Positions 1-6,825 of a stretch of 10,571 nt of DNA are shown piece by piece. The DNA lies in assembly GCA_910577805.1 (NCBI GenBank), contig CAJTOE010000089.1, forward strand, positions 1 through 10,571, read 5' to 3'. This stretch comes from an uncultured Oscillospiraceae bacterium. Its GTDB lineage: Bacteria; Bacillota; Clostridia; Oscillospirales; Oscillospiraceae. The position numbers were made by a program, and so were the translations under genes. Numbering within the stretch: the stretch's first letter is position 1; every line of letters begins with the position of its first letter. The notes beneath the pieces were generated by a model that was not told the DNA's origin, ran no database searches, and saw only the letters and a list, made by a program, of their open reading frames with translations.

Positions 1-1092
1 ACCAAGGGCAATCATGCTTTTATCGTCTGCACCCATGTTGACAAGCACCACATTCACTCGCATATCGTGTTCAACTCGACCGCCATAGACTGCACCAGGA
101 AATTCCGGAACTTCTGGCGGTCCTCATTCACAGTTCGGAGAATCTCCGATATGCTGTGCCTGGAAAATGGGCTGTCGGTGATTGCGGAGCCGAAGCCCAG
201 CCGGGGCAGCTATGGCACATGGCTGGGAGAGGGTAAGCCGCCTACCGTCCGGGGCCAGTTGGAGGGCTTAATCGACACCGCCCTCGGTCAAGGCTGCAAG
301 GATTTTGACAGCTTCCTCGCCGCTATGAAAGTGGCGGGCGTGGAAGTAAAACAGGGCAAACATCTTGCGTTCAAAATTCCAAATGGCAAGAGGTTCGTCC
401 GCTGTGATTCTCTTGGTGACGATTACACCGAAGCGGCGATTATAGAGCGAATTTCCGGCAAGCGAATTGTCGCTCCCAAAGCAAGAGCGGTAGCATCCTC
501 CAAGCCGAATATGCTCATTGATATTCAAGCCAGGATGCAGAAAATCAACTCTCCTGGGTTTGAGCATTGGGCAAAGATTTTCAATCTCAAAGAGATGGCA
601 AAGACCGTTATGTACTTGCAGGAGAACCATCTGACCGACTTGGGAGAATTGGAAAAAGCCTGTGATGCGGCAGTTCAGAAATTCAACGATTTAGCTGACC
701 AGTCGAAAGCCGCTGAACAAAGAATGAAAGACATTTCCGAACTGCAACGGCACATTGGAACGTACTCCAAGAACCGTGAGGTTTACGCCCAATATCGGAA
801 ACTGACAGGCAGGAAACAGGCCAAGTTTTACGAACAGCATACCAGCGAGATCGAAGGTTGTCAAGCGGCGAAGCGTTATTTTAATTCCCTCGGTTTGACG
901 AAGATGCCATCCATCCAATCCTTGAAACAGGAGTACGCCGCCCTGCAAGCAAAGAAGGGAAAACAGTATTCACAGTACAGGCAGACAAAGGCGAAAATGA
1001 TAGAACTGCTCACCGCCAAAAACAACGTGGAGCGGATTTTGGGCGTGACGGAGAAAGAGAAAAACCGTGACCGCCAGCAGGGGGCGCGATGA
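1..1092 (+). CDS. MOBP-type relaxase/mobilization nuclease, C-terminal part (5' end outside window)
   Basis: The frame is open from base 1, so the gene starts upstream of the window; 363 codons plus TGA are visible. Near the start it shows HVDKHHIHSHIVFN (residues 12-25 of the visible part), the HxDxxHxHxHxxxN metal-binding motif III of Relaxase/Mobilisation nuclease (PF03432) proteins. The catalytic Tyr motif would lie upstream, out of view. After the motif come the typical SYGTWLGEG segment and a small region with KIPNGKRFVRCDSLGDDYTEAA. From about residue 180 on it is rich in Lys, Gln and Glu and probably forms coiled coil, as is common for relaxase tails. Known role of the family: nicking oriT and leading the strand into the recipient. 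The first ATG at base 67 lies behind the metal motif and is not the real start. Family assignment is secure; the exact ICE subfamily is not. Confidence 0.93.
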   Translation, partial: TKGNHAFIVCTHVDKHHIHSHIVFNSTAIDCTRKFRNFWRSSFTVRRISDMLCLENGLSVIAEPKPSRGSYGTWLGEGKPPTVRGQLEGLIDTALGQGCKDFDSFLAAMKVAGVEVKQGKHLAFKIPNGKRFVRCDSLGDDYTEAAIIERISGKRIVAPKARAVASSKPNMLIDIQARMQKINSPGFEHWAKIFNLKEMAKTVMYLQENHLTDLGELEKACDAAVQKFNDLADQSKAAEQRMKDISELQRHIGTYSKNREVYAQYRKLTGRKQAKFYEQHTSEIEGCQAAKRYFNSLGLTKMPSIQSLKQEYAALQAKKGKQYSQYRQTKAKMIELLTAKNNVERILGVTEKEKNRDRQQGAR

Positions 1093-1140
1093 TGATTTTT
1101 CTCTCCCTGCGGGTAACAGCAGACGCCGGAGGCGGCTTAA

Positions 1141-1168
1141 AAGGACCGGCGCAAATGCGCCGGTCCTT
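1141..1168 (-). terminator. Strong hairpin, probable terminator of the minus-strand ABC permease transcript
   Basis: There is a perfect 12-bp stem, AAGGACCGGCGC (1141-1152) and GCGCCGGTCCTT (1157-1168), with a 4-base loop. Read on the minus strand, the stem runs into four T (complement of 1139-1142) and then AAGCC, a short but usable U tail. On the plus strand the stem is followed by AC and no T run, so it would be a weaker stop for relaxase transcripts. It lies about 70 bases beyond the permease stop and 50 bases beyond the relaxase stop, where two convergent transcripts would meet. Termination is inferred from structure only. Confidence 0.7.
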
Positions 1169-1197
1169 ACAGGGGTTTGGGGGCGATCAGCCTCCAA

Positions 1198-1232
1198 CAA
1201 GCACGCGCCGGTATATACCGGCGCATTGCTTG
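1198..1232. repeat. Perfect 20-bp palindrome with an outer stem, next to the permease stop codon
   Basis: GCGCCGGTAT (1205-1214) is followed directly by its reverse complement (1215-1224). Outside this, CAAGCA (1198-1203) pairs with TGCTTG (1227-1232) across a small internal bulge. There is no T run on either side, so it is not a classic terminator. Its inner arms carry the same 8-mers, GCGCCGGT and ACCGGCGC, as the hairpin at 1141-1168 in swapped order, so the two structures could pair with each other. It may add to transcript end processing or be a protein site; the function is unknown. Confidence 0.6.
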
Positions 1233-1240
1233 CCGCTACC

Positions 1241-3196
1241 TTATTTGGGTAGTACGTTTCGCTTCAAACTGGTATAGGCCAGCAGAATGTAAATCGCATA
1301 AATCAAGAAGAAAATCCCCAGCGAAATGAGCACGATGGCTCCGGGACTATTCATTCCCACCATCACCCCCGGTTCGGGGGCATGAGACAAGTTAAGGATA
1401 AAGGGTACGCCGATCAGCACAGGGGGGACGGCGGGCAGGGCGTAGTAGATGGCAAACTGACGGCCCAAGGCCTTTGCCATCTCCCGGCGGCCCATGCCCA
1501 GTTTTTGCAGGAGTTGGAACTGCTGCCTATACCGCCCTGTCTCGCTGAGCTGTTGGATTGTAAGGATAGTGGCGGCGGTCATGGTGAGGGCCAGAGCCAG
1601 AAAGAAAAGAGGAAATACGCACAGGACGGTTTGAGCTGCCATATCTGCCGCCTCTTGGGCTTTGGTATGGATTTCGTCATAGCTTGGGTCCAGACCCTTC
1701 GCCCCCAGCCCGTAGTTGATGTCGCACAGTTCGTTGAATTGCGCCTCCATCACTGGCTGGACTGTTTTTGCCGCATAGGCGTTGTGAAACACCGGAAGCC
1801 CCTCCGTCGCTTCGTCTGGTACTACGAGGATATACCGCGCCCCATTGCCCGTGTCGTAATTTTGCAGCAGGTGTTCCGTATGGACACCACCGGGAATCAG
1901 GTTGAGGCCGCCCAAGGAGATGGGCTGGGTATAGCCGGTCATGTGCTTTTCCAGGTAGCCCCTACAGTGGATGAGATACTCCCCCGGCTTTAATTCCACC
2001 GCCGGATAGCCGGCGATGGTGCGGAGAGCGGCATAGTCGCTATAGCGCAGCACCGGGTCATGATCGAAATAGCGATAATAGTCCTCGCCCCCGCTTTCCA
2101 CATAGTCCATGACCTGGCTATCCTTTGCTTGGTAGATGCTGTAGGATAGCTCCTGTTCCACGGAGATGTTAGCCTGGATATAATCCAGATAATCCTGGCT
2201 GAGAGGTTCATCACCGGCAACGCCGATATACAGGTCGAAACAGGCACTTTCCGCCGCGCGACCCGCAAAAAGCCCCCGGAACATCATCCCCGAACCTTCA
2301 GAGATCAGGGTGGCGGTGAATATCAGGGAAATGACAGCCATGAGCGTCCCCATCGTAGCCAGCTTGGAAGTAAGGGTGCGAAACACCAACAAGGTTTGTC
2401 CCTGGTATTTCCGGGCTGGCCGCTTGTCGAAGAAGGCGGGTACACCAGAGGCAAAACTCAGGAAAAATCCGAACAGGAACACAATCACACACCCTGCCCC
2501 GATGATGCCAAAGATGGACCCTCCCGCCATCAATAGGCAGGTTCCGATCACGCCCAACACAATAGAGACAGAGAAAACCCAACGGCGTACTTTTCCTGTA
2601 TGAATGACCATGCCCTCGTTGATTTGGTCAACATAGATCAGGTCGTGGATATTCGCCTTACGGATATATTTTCGGCTGCGGCGAAGGGCAAAGAGGTAAA
2701 TCAGAGCAAAATAGAGGACTGTCAATCCCAAAGCGGGGAGAGAGAAGCCAAAGGAAAAGGTATAGGGCAAGCCGAATAACGTCAGTACAATGGCACGAAA
2801 CGCCTGATAGAGCAGTCCGCCCAGGGCGGTCCCCAGTACCAGGGCACAGCCGCCCACGGCCAGGTTCTCCAGAAAGAACAGCCGGGCCACCTGCCGGTTC
2901 TCCAGGCCAATAAGCAGATACGTCCCTAACTCCCGTCCCCGTCGCAGGAGCATGAATCTGGTGGCGTAGGCCACCAGCCAGCCAAAGATATAGACCACCA
3001 CCACACTGGCTAACACGATAATGAGGGGAAGCATTGATATCCCCTTGGACAGGGTGATAATCTCCTGAGAAAATACAAGCCCGTTAAATGAATACAACAG
3101 AGTGACAGCCATGACTACCGTGACAAAGTAGACCAGATAGTCCTTGGTCTGCCGCTTGGCGTTGCGCAGGGAAAGCTCAGATAACGTCACTGACAT
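1241..3196 (-). CDS. BceB-type ABC transporter permease (FtsX-like, 10 TM with large extracellular domain)
   Basis: This is the membrane subunit of a BceAB-type transporter, which in known cases removes bacitracin, lantibiotics or related peptides from their lipid target and passes the signal to a partner kinase. The 651-residue product shows the family plan. It has ten hydrophobic segments (about residues 21-43, 56-75, 112-135, 155-171, 205-225, 228-250, 280-300, 523-546, 582-602 and 618-642), with a hydrophilic domain of about 220 residues (301-520) between TM7 and TM8, taken to be extracellular. The length fits BceB-like permeases. I place the start at 3196, giving MSVTLSELSLRNAKRQ, the usual N-terminus; the frame stays open 47 codons further upstream, but that part overlaps the ATPase gene and is not family-like. 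GGGGGGTG lies directly before this ATG. The start overlaps the ATPase end by 20 bp, suggesting translational coupling. The substrate cannot be read from sequence, since the outer domain is the variable part. Confidence 0.93.
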   Translation of the reverse strand: MSVTLSELSLRNAKRQTKDYLVYFVTVVMAVTLLYSFNGLVFSQEIITLSKGISMLPLIIVLASVVVVYIFGWLVAYATRFMLLRRGRELGTYLLIGLENRQVARLFFLENLAVGGCALVLGTALGGLLYQAFRAIVLTLFGLPYTFSFGFSLPALGLTVLYFALIYLFALRRSRKYIRKANIHDLIYVDQINEGMVIHTGKVRRWVFSVSIVLGVIGTCLLMAGGSIFGIIGAGCVIVFLFGFFLSFASGVPAFFDKRPARKYQGQTLLVFRTLTSKLATMGTLMAVISLIFTATLISEGSGMMFRGLFAGRAAESACFDLYIGVAGDEPLSQDYLDYIQANISVEQELSYSIYQAKDSQVMDYVESGGEDYYRYFDHDPVLRYSDYAALRTIAGYPAVELKPGEYLIHCRGYLEKHMTGYTQPISLGGLNLIPGGVHTEHLLQNYDTGNGARYILVVPDEATEGLPVFHNAYAAKTVQPVMEAQFNELCDINYGLGAKGLDPSYDEIHTKAQEAADMAAQTVLCVFPLFFLALALTMTAATILTIQQLSETGRYRQQFQLLQKLGMGRREMAKALGRQFAIYYALPAVPPVLIGVPFILNLSHAPEPGVMVGMNSPGAIVLISLGIFFLIYAIYILLAYTSLKRNVLPK

Positions 3197-3935
3197 CACC
3201 CCCCAGCGCGGCAAGAACATCCAGAATTTCATGGTAGAATACGGGCCGTCCCCGTTCTCCCCGCAACAGTTCATTGAACACCCGCCCATCCTTGAGGAAC
3301 AGCACCCGTTTGGCATAGCTGGCACTGTAGGCATCATGAGTGACCATGAGAATGGTAGCGCCCATATCCTGGTTCATGGTGGTCATGATCTCCAACAGGT
3401 TCTTGGATGCCTTGGAGTCCAGCGCCCCGGTGGGTTCATCGGCCAGGAGCAGGGATTGTCCTGCAACCATGGCCCGGGCGCAGGCGGTCCGCTGCTTCTG
3501 GCCCCCGGATACCTGATAGGGAAATTTCGCCAGGATGTCGGTGATGCCCAGTTTTCCAGCCACCTCTCGCACCCGGTTCTGTACCGTTCCGGGGTTCTGG
3601 TGATTCAGAGAGAGGGCCAGGCCTATGTTTTCCTCAATAGTCAGGGTATCCATCAGATTGAAGTCCTGGAACACGAAGCCCAGACGTTCCCGGCGGAACT
3701 TTGCCAACGCTTCTTCGGACAGATCGGCAATGCTCACGCCGTCCAGCAGGATACTCCCAGCGCTGATGGTGTCGATGGTGGAGATACAGTTGAGCAATGT
3801 AGTCTTACCCGAACCGGATGCTCCCATGATTGCCAGAAACTCCCCGGCCTCCACGTTGAAGTTCACCCGATCCAGCGCCTTGGTGACGTTGTTTTTGCTC
3901 CCATAATATTTTTCGATATTCTGTACTTGTAACAT
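3177..3935 (-). CDS. BceA-type ABC transporter ATP-binding protein
   Basis: This is the cytoplasmic ATPase driving the neighbouring permease. The 252-residue product carries all nucleotide-binding motifs: Walker A GASGSGKTT (38-46), Q-loop Q90 in GFVFQDFN, signature VSGGQKQR (142-149), Walker B LLLADEP with E167, D-loop ALDS, and switch His200 in MVTHD. It belongs to the MacB/LolD/BceA clade of ABC proteins that pair with FtsX-like permeases. The C-terminal extension after about residue 217, ending GGDVSDVI, is typical of BceA proteins. AAAGGAGG at 3952-3945 stands 9 bases before the ATG, a strong ribosome site that fixes the start. It is the first gene of a two-gene unit with its own promoter and operator (3999-4030), downstream of the histidine kinase. 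Confidence 0.96.
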   Translation of the reverse strand: MLQVQNIEKYYGSKNNVTKALDRVNFNVEAGEFLAIMGASGSGKTTLLNCISTIDTISAGSILLDGVSIADLSEEALAKFRRERLGFVFQDFNLMDTLTIEENIGLALSLNHQNPGTVQNRVREVAGKLGITDILAKFPYQVSGGQKQRTACARAMVAGQSLLLADEPTGALDSKASKNLLEIMTTMNQDMGATILMVTHDAYSASYAKRVLFLKDGRVFNELLRGERGRPVFYHEILDVLAALGGDVSDVI

Positions 3936-3998
3936 AGCGGTTTGCCTCCTTTGCTTGTGGCTCTATGGTACACCAAAAGCGAAGGCCGTTGTATCGAA

Positions 3999-4027
3999 AT
4001 TATATTGATTTCCCTTACAATTTTGTA
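3999..4027 (-). promoter_or_regulatory. Promoter of the ABC transporter genes
   Basis: On the minus strand a perfect -10, TATAAT (4004-3999), lies 17 bases after a poor -35 hexamer, TACAAA (4027-4022, three of six matches to TTGACA). A consensus -10 with a weak -35 is what an activator-dependent promoter looks like. The -35 lies inside the inverted repeat at 4013-4030. The predicted transcript start is near 3992, giving a leader of about 57 bases before the ATPase ATG. Sigma-70-type promoter inferred from sequence only. Confidence 0.72.
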
Positions 4028-4030
4028 AGG
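4013..4030. promoter_or_regulatory. BceR-type operator, inverted repeat TTACA-N4-TGTAA
   Basis: The sequence CCTTACAA-TT-TTGTAAGG is a perfect 8-bp inverted repeat with a 2-base centre. Its core, TTACA (4015-4019), four bases, TGTAA (4024-4028), fits the TnACA-N4-TGTAA consensus described, as I recall, for BceR-like response regulators. It sits directly upstream of the transporter genes, where such regulators act, and overlaps the likely -35. It also encodes the last residues and the TAA stop of the histidine kinase gene, so these bases are both coding and regulatory. Binding by the response regulator encoded at 5022-5690 is inferred. Confidence 0.75.
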
Positions 4031-5025
4031 TTCTCTTTCGCCGGAAAGGTCAGGGTAACCGTGGCCCCTTTTCCTTCCTCAGAGGCAATCTCCAGCCCAA
4101 GCTCCAGGAAACCGGCCAGCTTTTTGCACAGATACAGGCCCATGCCGGTGGAGCCGCCCCGGTTGCGCCCGTTGCTGCCGGTGAAGCCCCGGTCAAACAC
4201 ACGGGGCAGTTCATGGGCAGGGATTCCAATGCCATTATCATGAACAATGAGCTGTGTCTGTTTCCCCAGCGGCTTCGCGGAAAGTGTGATGACCGGCGCT
4301 GTCCCCCGGTAACGGGCGGCATTTTGGAGCAGCTGGCCCAGGATGAACACCGCCCACTTTTCATCGGTATAGACGGTACAATCCAATTCCTCCGTTGCCA
4401 CCTGAACGCCGCTTTGAATCAACAGAGATCGATGATTTTCAATCGCCTGGGCAGCAACTTTTCCCAAATCTATCTGTCTAAGCAGGCAGTCTTGTTCCGG
4501 GTTCTCCGCACGGGCGTAGAACAAGGCCCTCTCTATGTGGGCCTCGACTTGTGCCAATTCTGCGATCAGCTTCCGGCGGGTCTCCCCGTCCAAGTCCCGG
4601 CAGATGAGCCGGGCGGCGGTGATAGGAGTCTTGATTTCATGCACCCATTGTTCCACATACTCCCGGTACTCCCGCTGTTGAGCCTGTGCGTCGGACACCG
4701 CTCCGGTCATAGCCCGTCCCGCCCGGCGGGTCAGGTCAAAGAGCCGCCGTTCATAAAGATTTTTGGGAGGCGGGACGCATTCAACAAACAGATATTTCCG
4801 ATCCAATCCCTCCAAAATGGCTTCCAATTCCAGCAAGCGGGCACGTTGTTGAAAGAAATCGAACGCATTCACACTCGCGAAAATCATCAGAAGCGTGAGC
4901 AGCAAAACTAAAAGGATTCCTGATTGCGTTCCTGTGGCGAGAAGGAACAGTGCCGCCAATCCGGTGCAAATCAGTTGGAGGGCAATCCGGCCCAGCCGGT
5001 CAGATAAAAATTCTCGCAGGGTCAT
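4015..5025 (-). CDS. BceS-type intramembrane-sensing histidine kinase
   Basis: This is the sensor kinase of the module, 336 residues. Two N-terminal membrane helices (about 14-32 and 36-52) are joined by only a few residues (TQS), so it has no extracellular sensor domain; kinases of this type read the state of their BceAB transporter. The catalytic parts are in order: H-box WVHEIKTP with His129, N-box QLLQNAARYR with Asn235, G1 DNGIGIP (263-269), F-box RVFDRGFTG, and G2 GSTGMGLYL (291-299). All key residues are present, so it should be active. Its ATG overlaps the TGA of the response regulator (4 bp, 5022-5025), indicating one transcript and coupled translation. Its 3' end doubles as the operator for the transporter genes. 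Family is clear; the inducing compound is unknown. Confidence 0.95.
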   Translation of the reverse strand: MTLREFLSDRLGRIALQLICTGLAALFLLATGTQSGILLVLLLTLLMIFASVNAFDFFQQRARLLELEAILEGLDRKYLFVECVPPPKNLYERRLFDLTRRAGRAMTGAVSDAQAQQREYREYVEQWVHEIKTPITAARLICRDLDGETRRKLIAELAQVEAHIERALFYARAENPEQDCLLRQIDLGKVAAQAIENHRSLLIQSGVQVATEELDCTVYTDEKWAVFILGQLLQNAARYRGTAPVITLSAKPLGKQTQLIVHDNGIGIPAHELPRVFDRGFTGSNGRNRGGSTGMGLYLCKKLAGFLELGLEIASEEGKGATVTLTFPAKENLTKL

Positions 5026-5690
5026 AGCTGATACCCCATTCCCCGCCGGGTCTTGATGGCGTCAGGCAAACCGATCTCCGCCAATTTTCCCCGCAGCCGG
5101 GTCATGTTGACGCTGAGGGTGTTGTCATCAATGTAAATCTGGTTGTCCCATAGCGCATCAATCAGATCGGCGCGAGAGACGATTTGCCCCATGCGAGCTA
5201 TCAGGCAGGCTAAAATTTGAATCTCGTTCCGGGTCAGTTCCGCAGTTTTTCCGTTGGCAGACACAACTCCCTTCGTCAGGCTCAGGCGCAGCCCTCCAGC
5301 CTCCAGTACGTCAGCCGGTTCCGGCTCACCGGAACTCCGGCGCAGAACAGCCTTGATGCGGGCCAGCAGAACAGGGACGCTATATGGCTTGGTGATGTAA
5401 TCATCTCCGCCCAGGCTCAGCGCCCGCACCTCGTCCGTACTGGCATCCCGGCTGGTGACAAAAATCACAGGCGCTGAAACGGCTTTCCGCAACGCGGCAC
5501 ACAAGGAAAAGCCGTCCCGCCCCGGCAGTCCAATATCCAAGAGAATCAAATCCGGGCGCTCCAAGACCGCCTGCCCCGGTATATCTGTAAAATTTGTAAC
5601 CACCAGAGGCATATATCCTTCGTTTTCCAGAAGCAGAGCCAATTCCTCCTGGATAGCGGTATCGTCCTCTATAACCATTATTTTTTGCAT
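5022..5690 (-). CDS. OmpR/PhoB-family response regulator, BceR-type
   Basis: This 222-residue protein has a receiver domain (1 to about 115) and a winged-helix DNA-binding domain (about 128-222). The receiver shows the acidic pocket D9/D10, phosphoacceptor D52 in LILLDIGLPG, T79 and K101 in YITKP. The C-terminal domain has the LTRNEIQILACL and VNMTRLRGKL segments and ends GMGYQL, normal for this family. Gene order with a two-TM kinase and a BceAB-like transporter points to a BceR role: activation of the transporter promoter at 3999-4030 when phosphorylated. The start at 5690 has only a weak upstream purine stretch (AGGGCGG about 10 bases away), so low basal expression is possible; the next Met (residue 5) would cut into the first strand and is less likely. 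Confidence 0.95.
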   Translation of the reverse strand: MQKIMVIEDDTAIQEELALLLENEGYMPLVVTNFTDIPGQAVLERPDLILLDIGLPGRDGFSLCAALRKAVSAPVIFVTSRDASTDEVRALSLGGDDYITKPYSVPVLLARIKAVLRRSSGEPEPADVLEAGGLRLSLTKGVVSANGKTAELTRNEIQILACLIARMGQIVSRADLIDALWDNQIYIDDNTLSVNMTRLRGKLAEIGLPDAIKTRRGMGYQL

Positions 5691-5809
5691 ATTACCATTA
5701 CCGCCCTGTCGTTTTCCCTATATTAACACGAACGGAACGCACTTGTCCAGAAGTATCTGCCCTCATGAAAATCAAAAAATCTCACATTCCCCCTTGACAA
5801 CAACTTTAG
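5691..5809. other. Junction region between inverted cargo module and backbone gene
   Basis: This stretch separates the response regulator start (minus strand) from the first recognisable codon of the ArdC-like/methylase gene (plus strand). The family-like reading K-Y-P-F-S-E-Q begins at 5810; the codon before it (5807-5809) is TAG and nothing further left resembles the family. Recombination therefore joined foreign DNA to the gene at about 5807-5810. There is an AT-rich piece around 5766-5785 and a lone TTGACA at 5794-5799 (+) with no matching -10. No terminal inverted repeat or direct duplication was seen by eye. Confidence 0.6.
5721..5749 (-). promoter_or_regulatory. Possible promoter of the response regulator-kinase genes
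   Basis: On the minus strand TGGACA (5749-5744, five of six to TTGACA) and TTAATA (5726-5721) are separated by 17 bases, 30 bases before the response regulator ATG. No copy of the TTACA-N4-TGTAA repeat is seen here, which suits a constitutive promoter for regulator and kinase with induction limited to the transporter. The -10 match is only moderate. Confidence 0.45.
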
Positions 5810-6452
5810 AAATATCCGTTTTCAGAGCAGCTTTTAATCTATGCCCAGCGGCCCGAAGCCACCGCCTGCGCGGAGTATGATTTCTGGAACCGGCGTATGC
5901 GGCGGTATGTGCGGCGGGGGGGCCACGGGCATTGCCATCATTGACAACAGCGGCAGCAGGCCCTTTCTGCGGTATGTGTTTGATGTGGCCGATACCGGCG
6001 GCGGAGAGGACACCCGGCCAAAACTGTGGCGGTATCAAAATGAGTACCAAAATGTGGTTTCATCGTCATTGAAACAACGCTATGATGTGTCCGGCAGCGA
6101 CCTTGCGGAACAGTTTGAAAAGATTGCCGCCCAGCTTGCAGGCGAATACTGGAACGACCACCGGCAGGACATCCTCCGCATCGTTGACGGCTCCTTTCTG
6201 GAGGAGTATGATGAATTCAACATCGGGACGCAGTTCCGAAACGCCGCCGCTGTCAGCATCGCCTATACCCTCATGTCCCGCTGTGGCCTGAAGCCGGAAA
6301 GCTACTTTGAGCATGAGGATTTCCTGAGTATTTTCGACTTCAACACGCCAGACACTATCACAGAGCTGGGCACGGCGGTGAGCCAGGGAAGCGAAACGGT
6401 ACTGCGGCAGATCGAAATTACCATCAAAAAGTATGAGCGGGAAAAGACCGCC

Positions 6453-6460
6453 GGAAGGAG
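6453..6460 (+). promoter_or_regulatory. Ribosome binding site of the nested tnpV gene
   Basis: GGAAGGAG stands 8 bases before the ATG at 6469, a near-ideal Shine-Dalgarno distance. It is only 1 base from the other ATG (6462), which is in the frame of the surrounding methylase gene, so it serves tnpV. It decides the tnpV start in favour of 6469 over the earlier in-frame ATG at 6433. Confidence 0.75.
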
Positions 6461-6468
6461 TATGGAGT

Positions 6469-6825
6469 ATGGAGAACAATCTGACCTACACCCAAGTGGG
6501 AGACTTCCTGATTCCCAATCTGGCCCTGCCGGAGCAGCCGGACCGAGACCTGGGCAAATACGGGAGGATGCGCCGGACGTACCTGAAGGAGCACCGTCCA
6601 GGGCTGTTCAACCGCCTGACACTGAACGGGACGCTGTTCAGCCATTGTCTGGAGATCGAGGACACGGCCAACAGCCGTCTGGAGCAGATGATGCCGCAGT
6701 TGGCGAAGGCGGCGGGGGCCACGGAGCAGTTGAAAGCCAGCGATCAGATGAAGTGGGTGGGACTGATGAACACCTGCAAGGCCCAGGCGGAGGAAATCAT
6801 TTTGTCGGAGCTGATTTACAGCTAG
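6469..6825 (+). CDS. tnpV: TnpV transposon-encoded protein, nested inside the methylase/helicase gene
   Basis: This is a small protein of 118 residues starting MENNLTYTQVGDFLIPNL and containing LPEQPDRDLGKYGRMRRTYLKEHRPGLFN, then a helical C-terminal half with EQMMPQLAKAAGATEQLK and ending ILSELIYS. This is the pattern of the TnpV family (PF14198), named after a gene of Tn4451 and common in clostridial mobile elements; its biochemical role is not established. It has its own Shine-Dalgarno. All 357 bases lie inside the larger gene, which is open here in the neighbouring forward frame. The larger frame reads as a Pro/Gly/Asp-rich linker, so tnpV looks like the older, structured reading. Family call is from recognition of the N-terminal half, not from a search. 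Confidence 0.85.
   Translation: MENNLTYTQVGDFLIPNLALPEQPDRDLGKYGRMRRTYLKEHRPGLFNRLTLNGTLFSHCLEIEDTANSRLEQMMPQLAKAAGATEQLKASDQMKWVGLMNTCKAQAEEIILSELIYS

Noticed and set aside
1089..1277. Small plus-strand reading (MMIFLSLRVTADAGG...) starting at an ATGA overlap with the relaxase stop
   Set aside because: It runs through both hairpins and into the permease 3' end antisense, has no family-like pattern and no clear ribosome site beyond the overlap.
3197..3337. Upstream extension of the permease to the ATG at 3337
   Set aside because: The extra 47 codons lie inside the ATPase gene and are Cys/Gly/Met-rich and unlike BceB N-termini; the start at 3196 gives the normal protein.
3144..3932. 262-codon plus-strand reading opposite the ATPase gene
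   Set aside because: It is antisense to a gene with complete ABC motifs; the product shows no recognisable domain.
4013..4030. Inverted repeat after the kinase gene as a terminator
   Set aside because: Stem is AT-rich with a 2-base loop and no T tail follows; position and core match an operator better.
5586..5599. TGTAA-AATT-TGTAA in the response regulator gene as a second BceR site
   Set aside because: It is a direct repeat, not an inverted one, and lies well inside coding sequence.
5765..5797. Ten-codon plus-strand reading (MKIKKSHIPP) before the truncated gene
   Set aside because: Too short, no ribosome site, not in frame with the large gene.
5794..5822. TTGACA on the plus strand as a promoter for the truncated methylase gene
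   Set aside because: No acceptable -10 hexamer is found 16-18 bases downstream.
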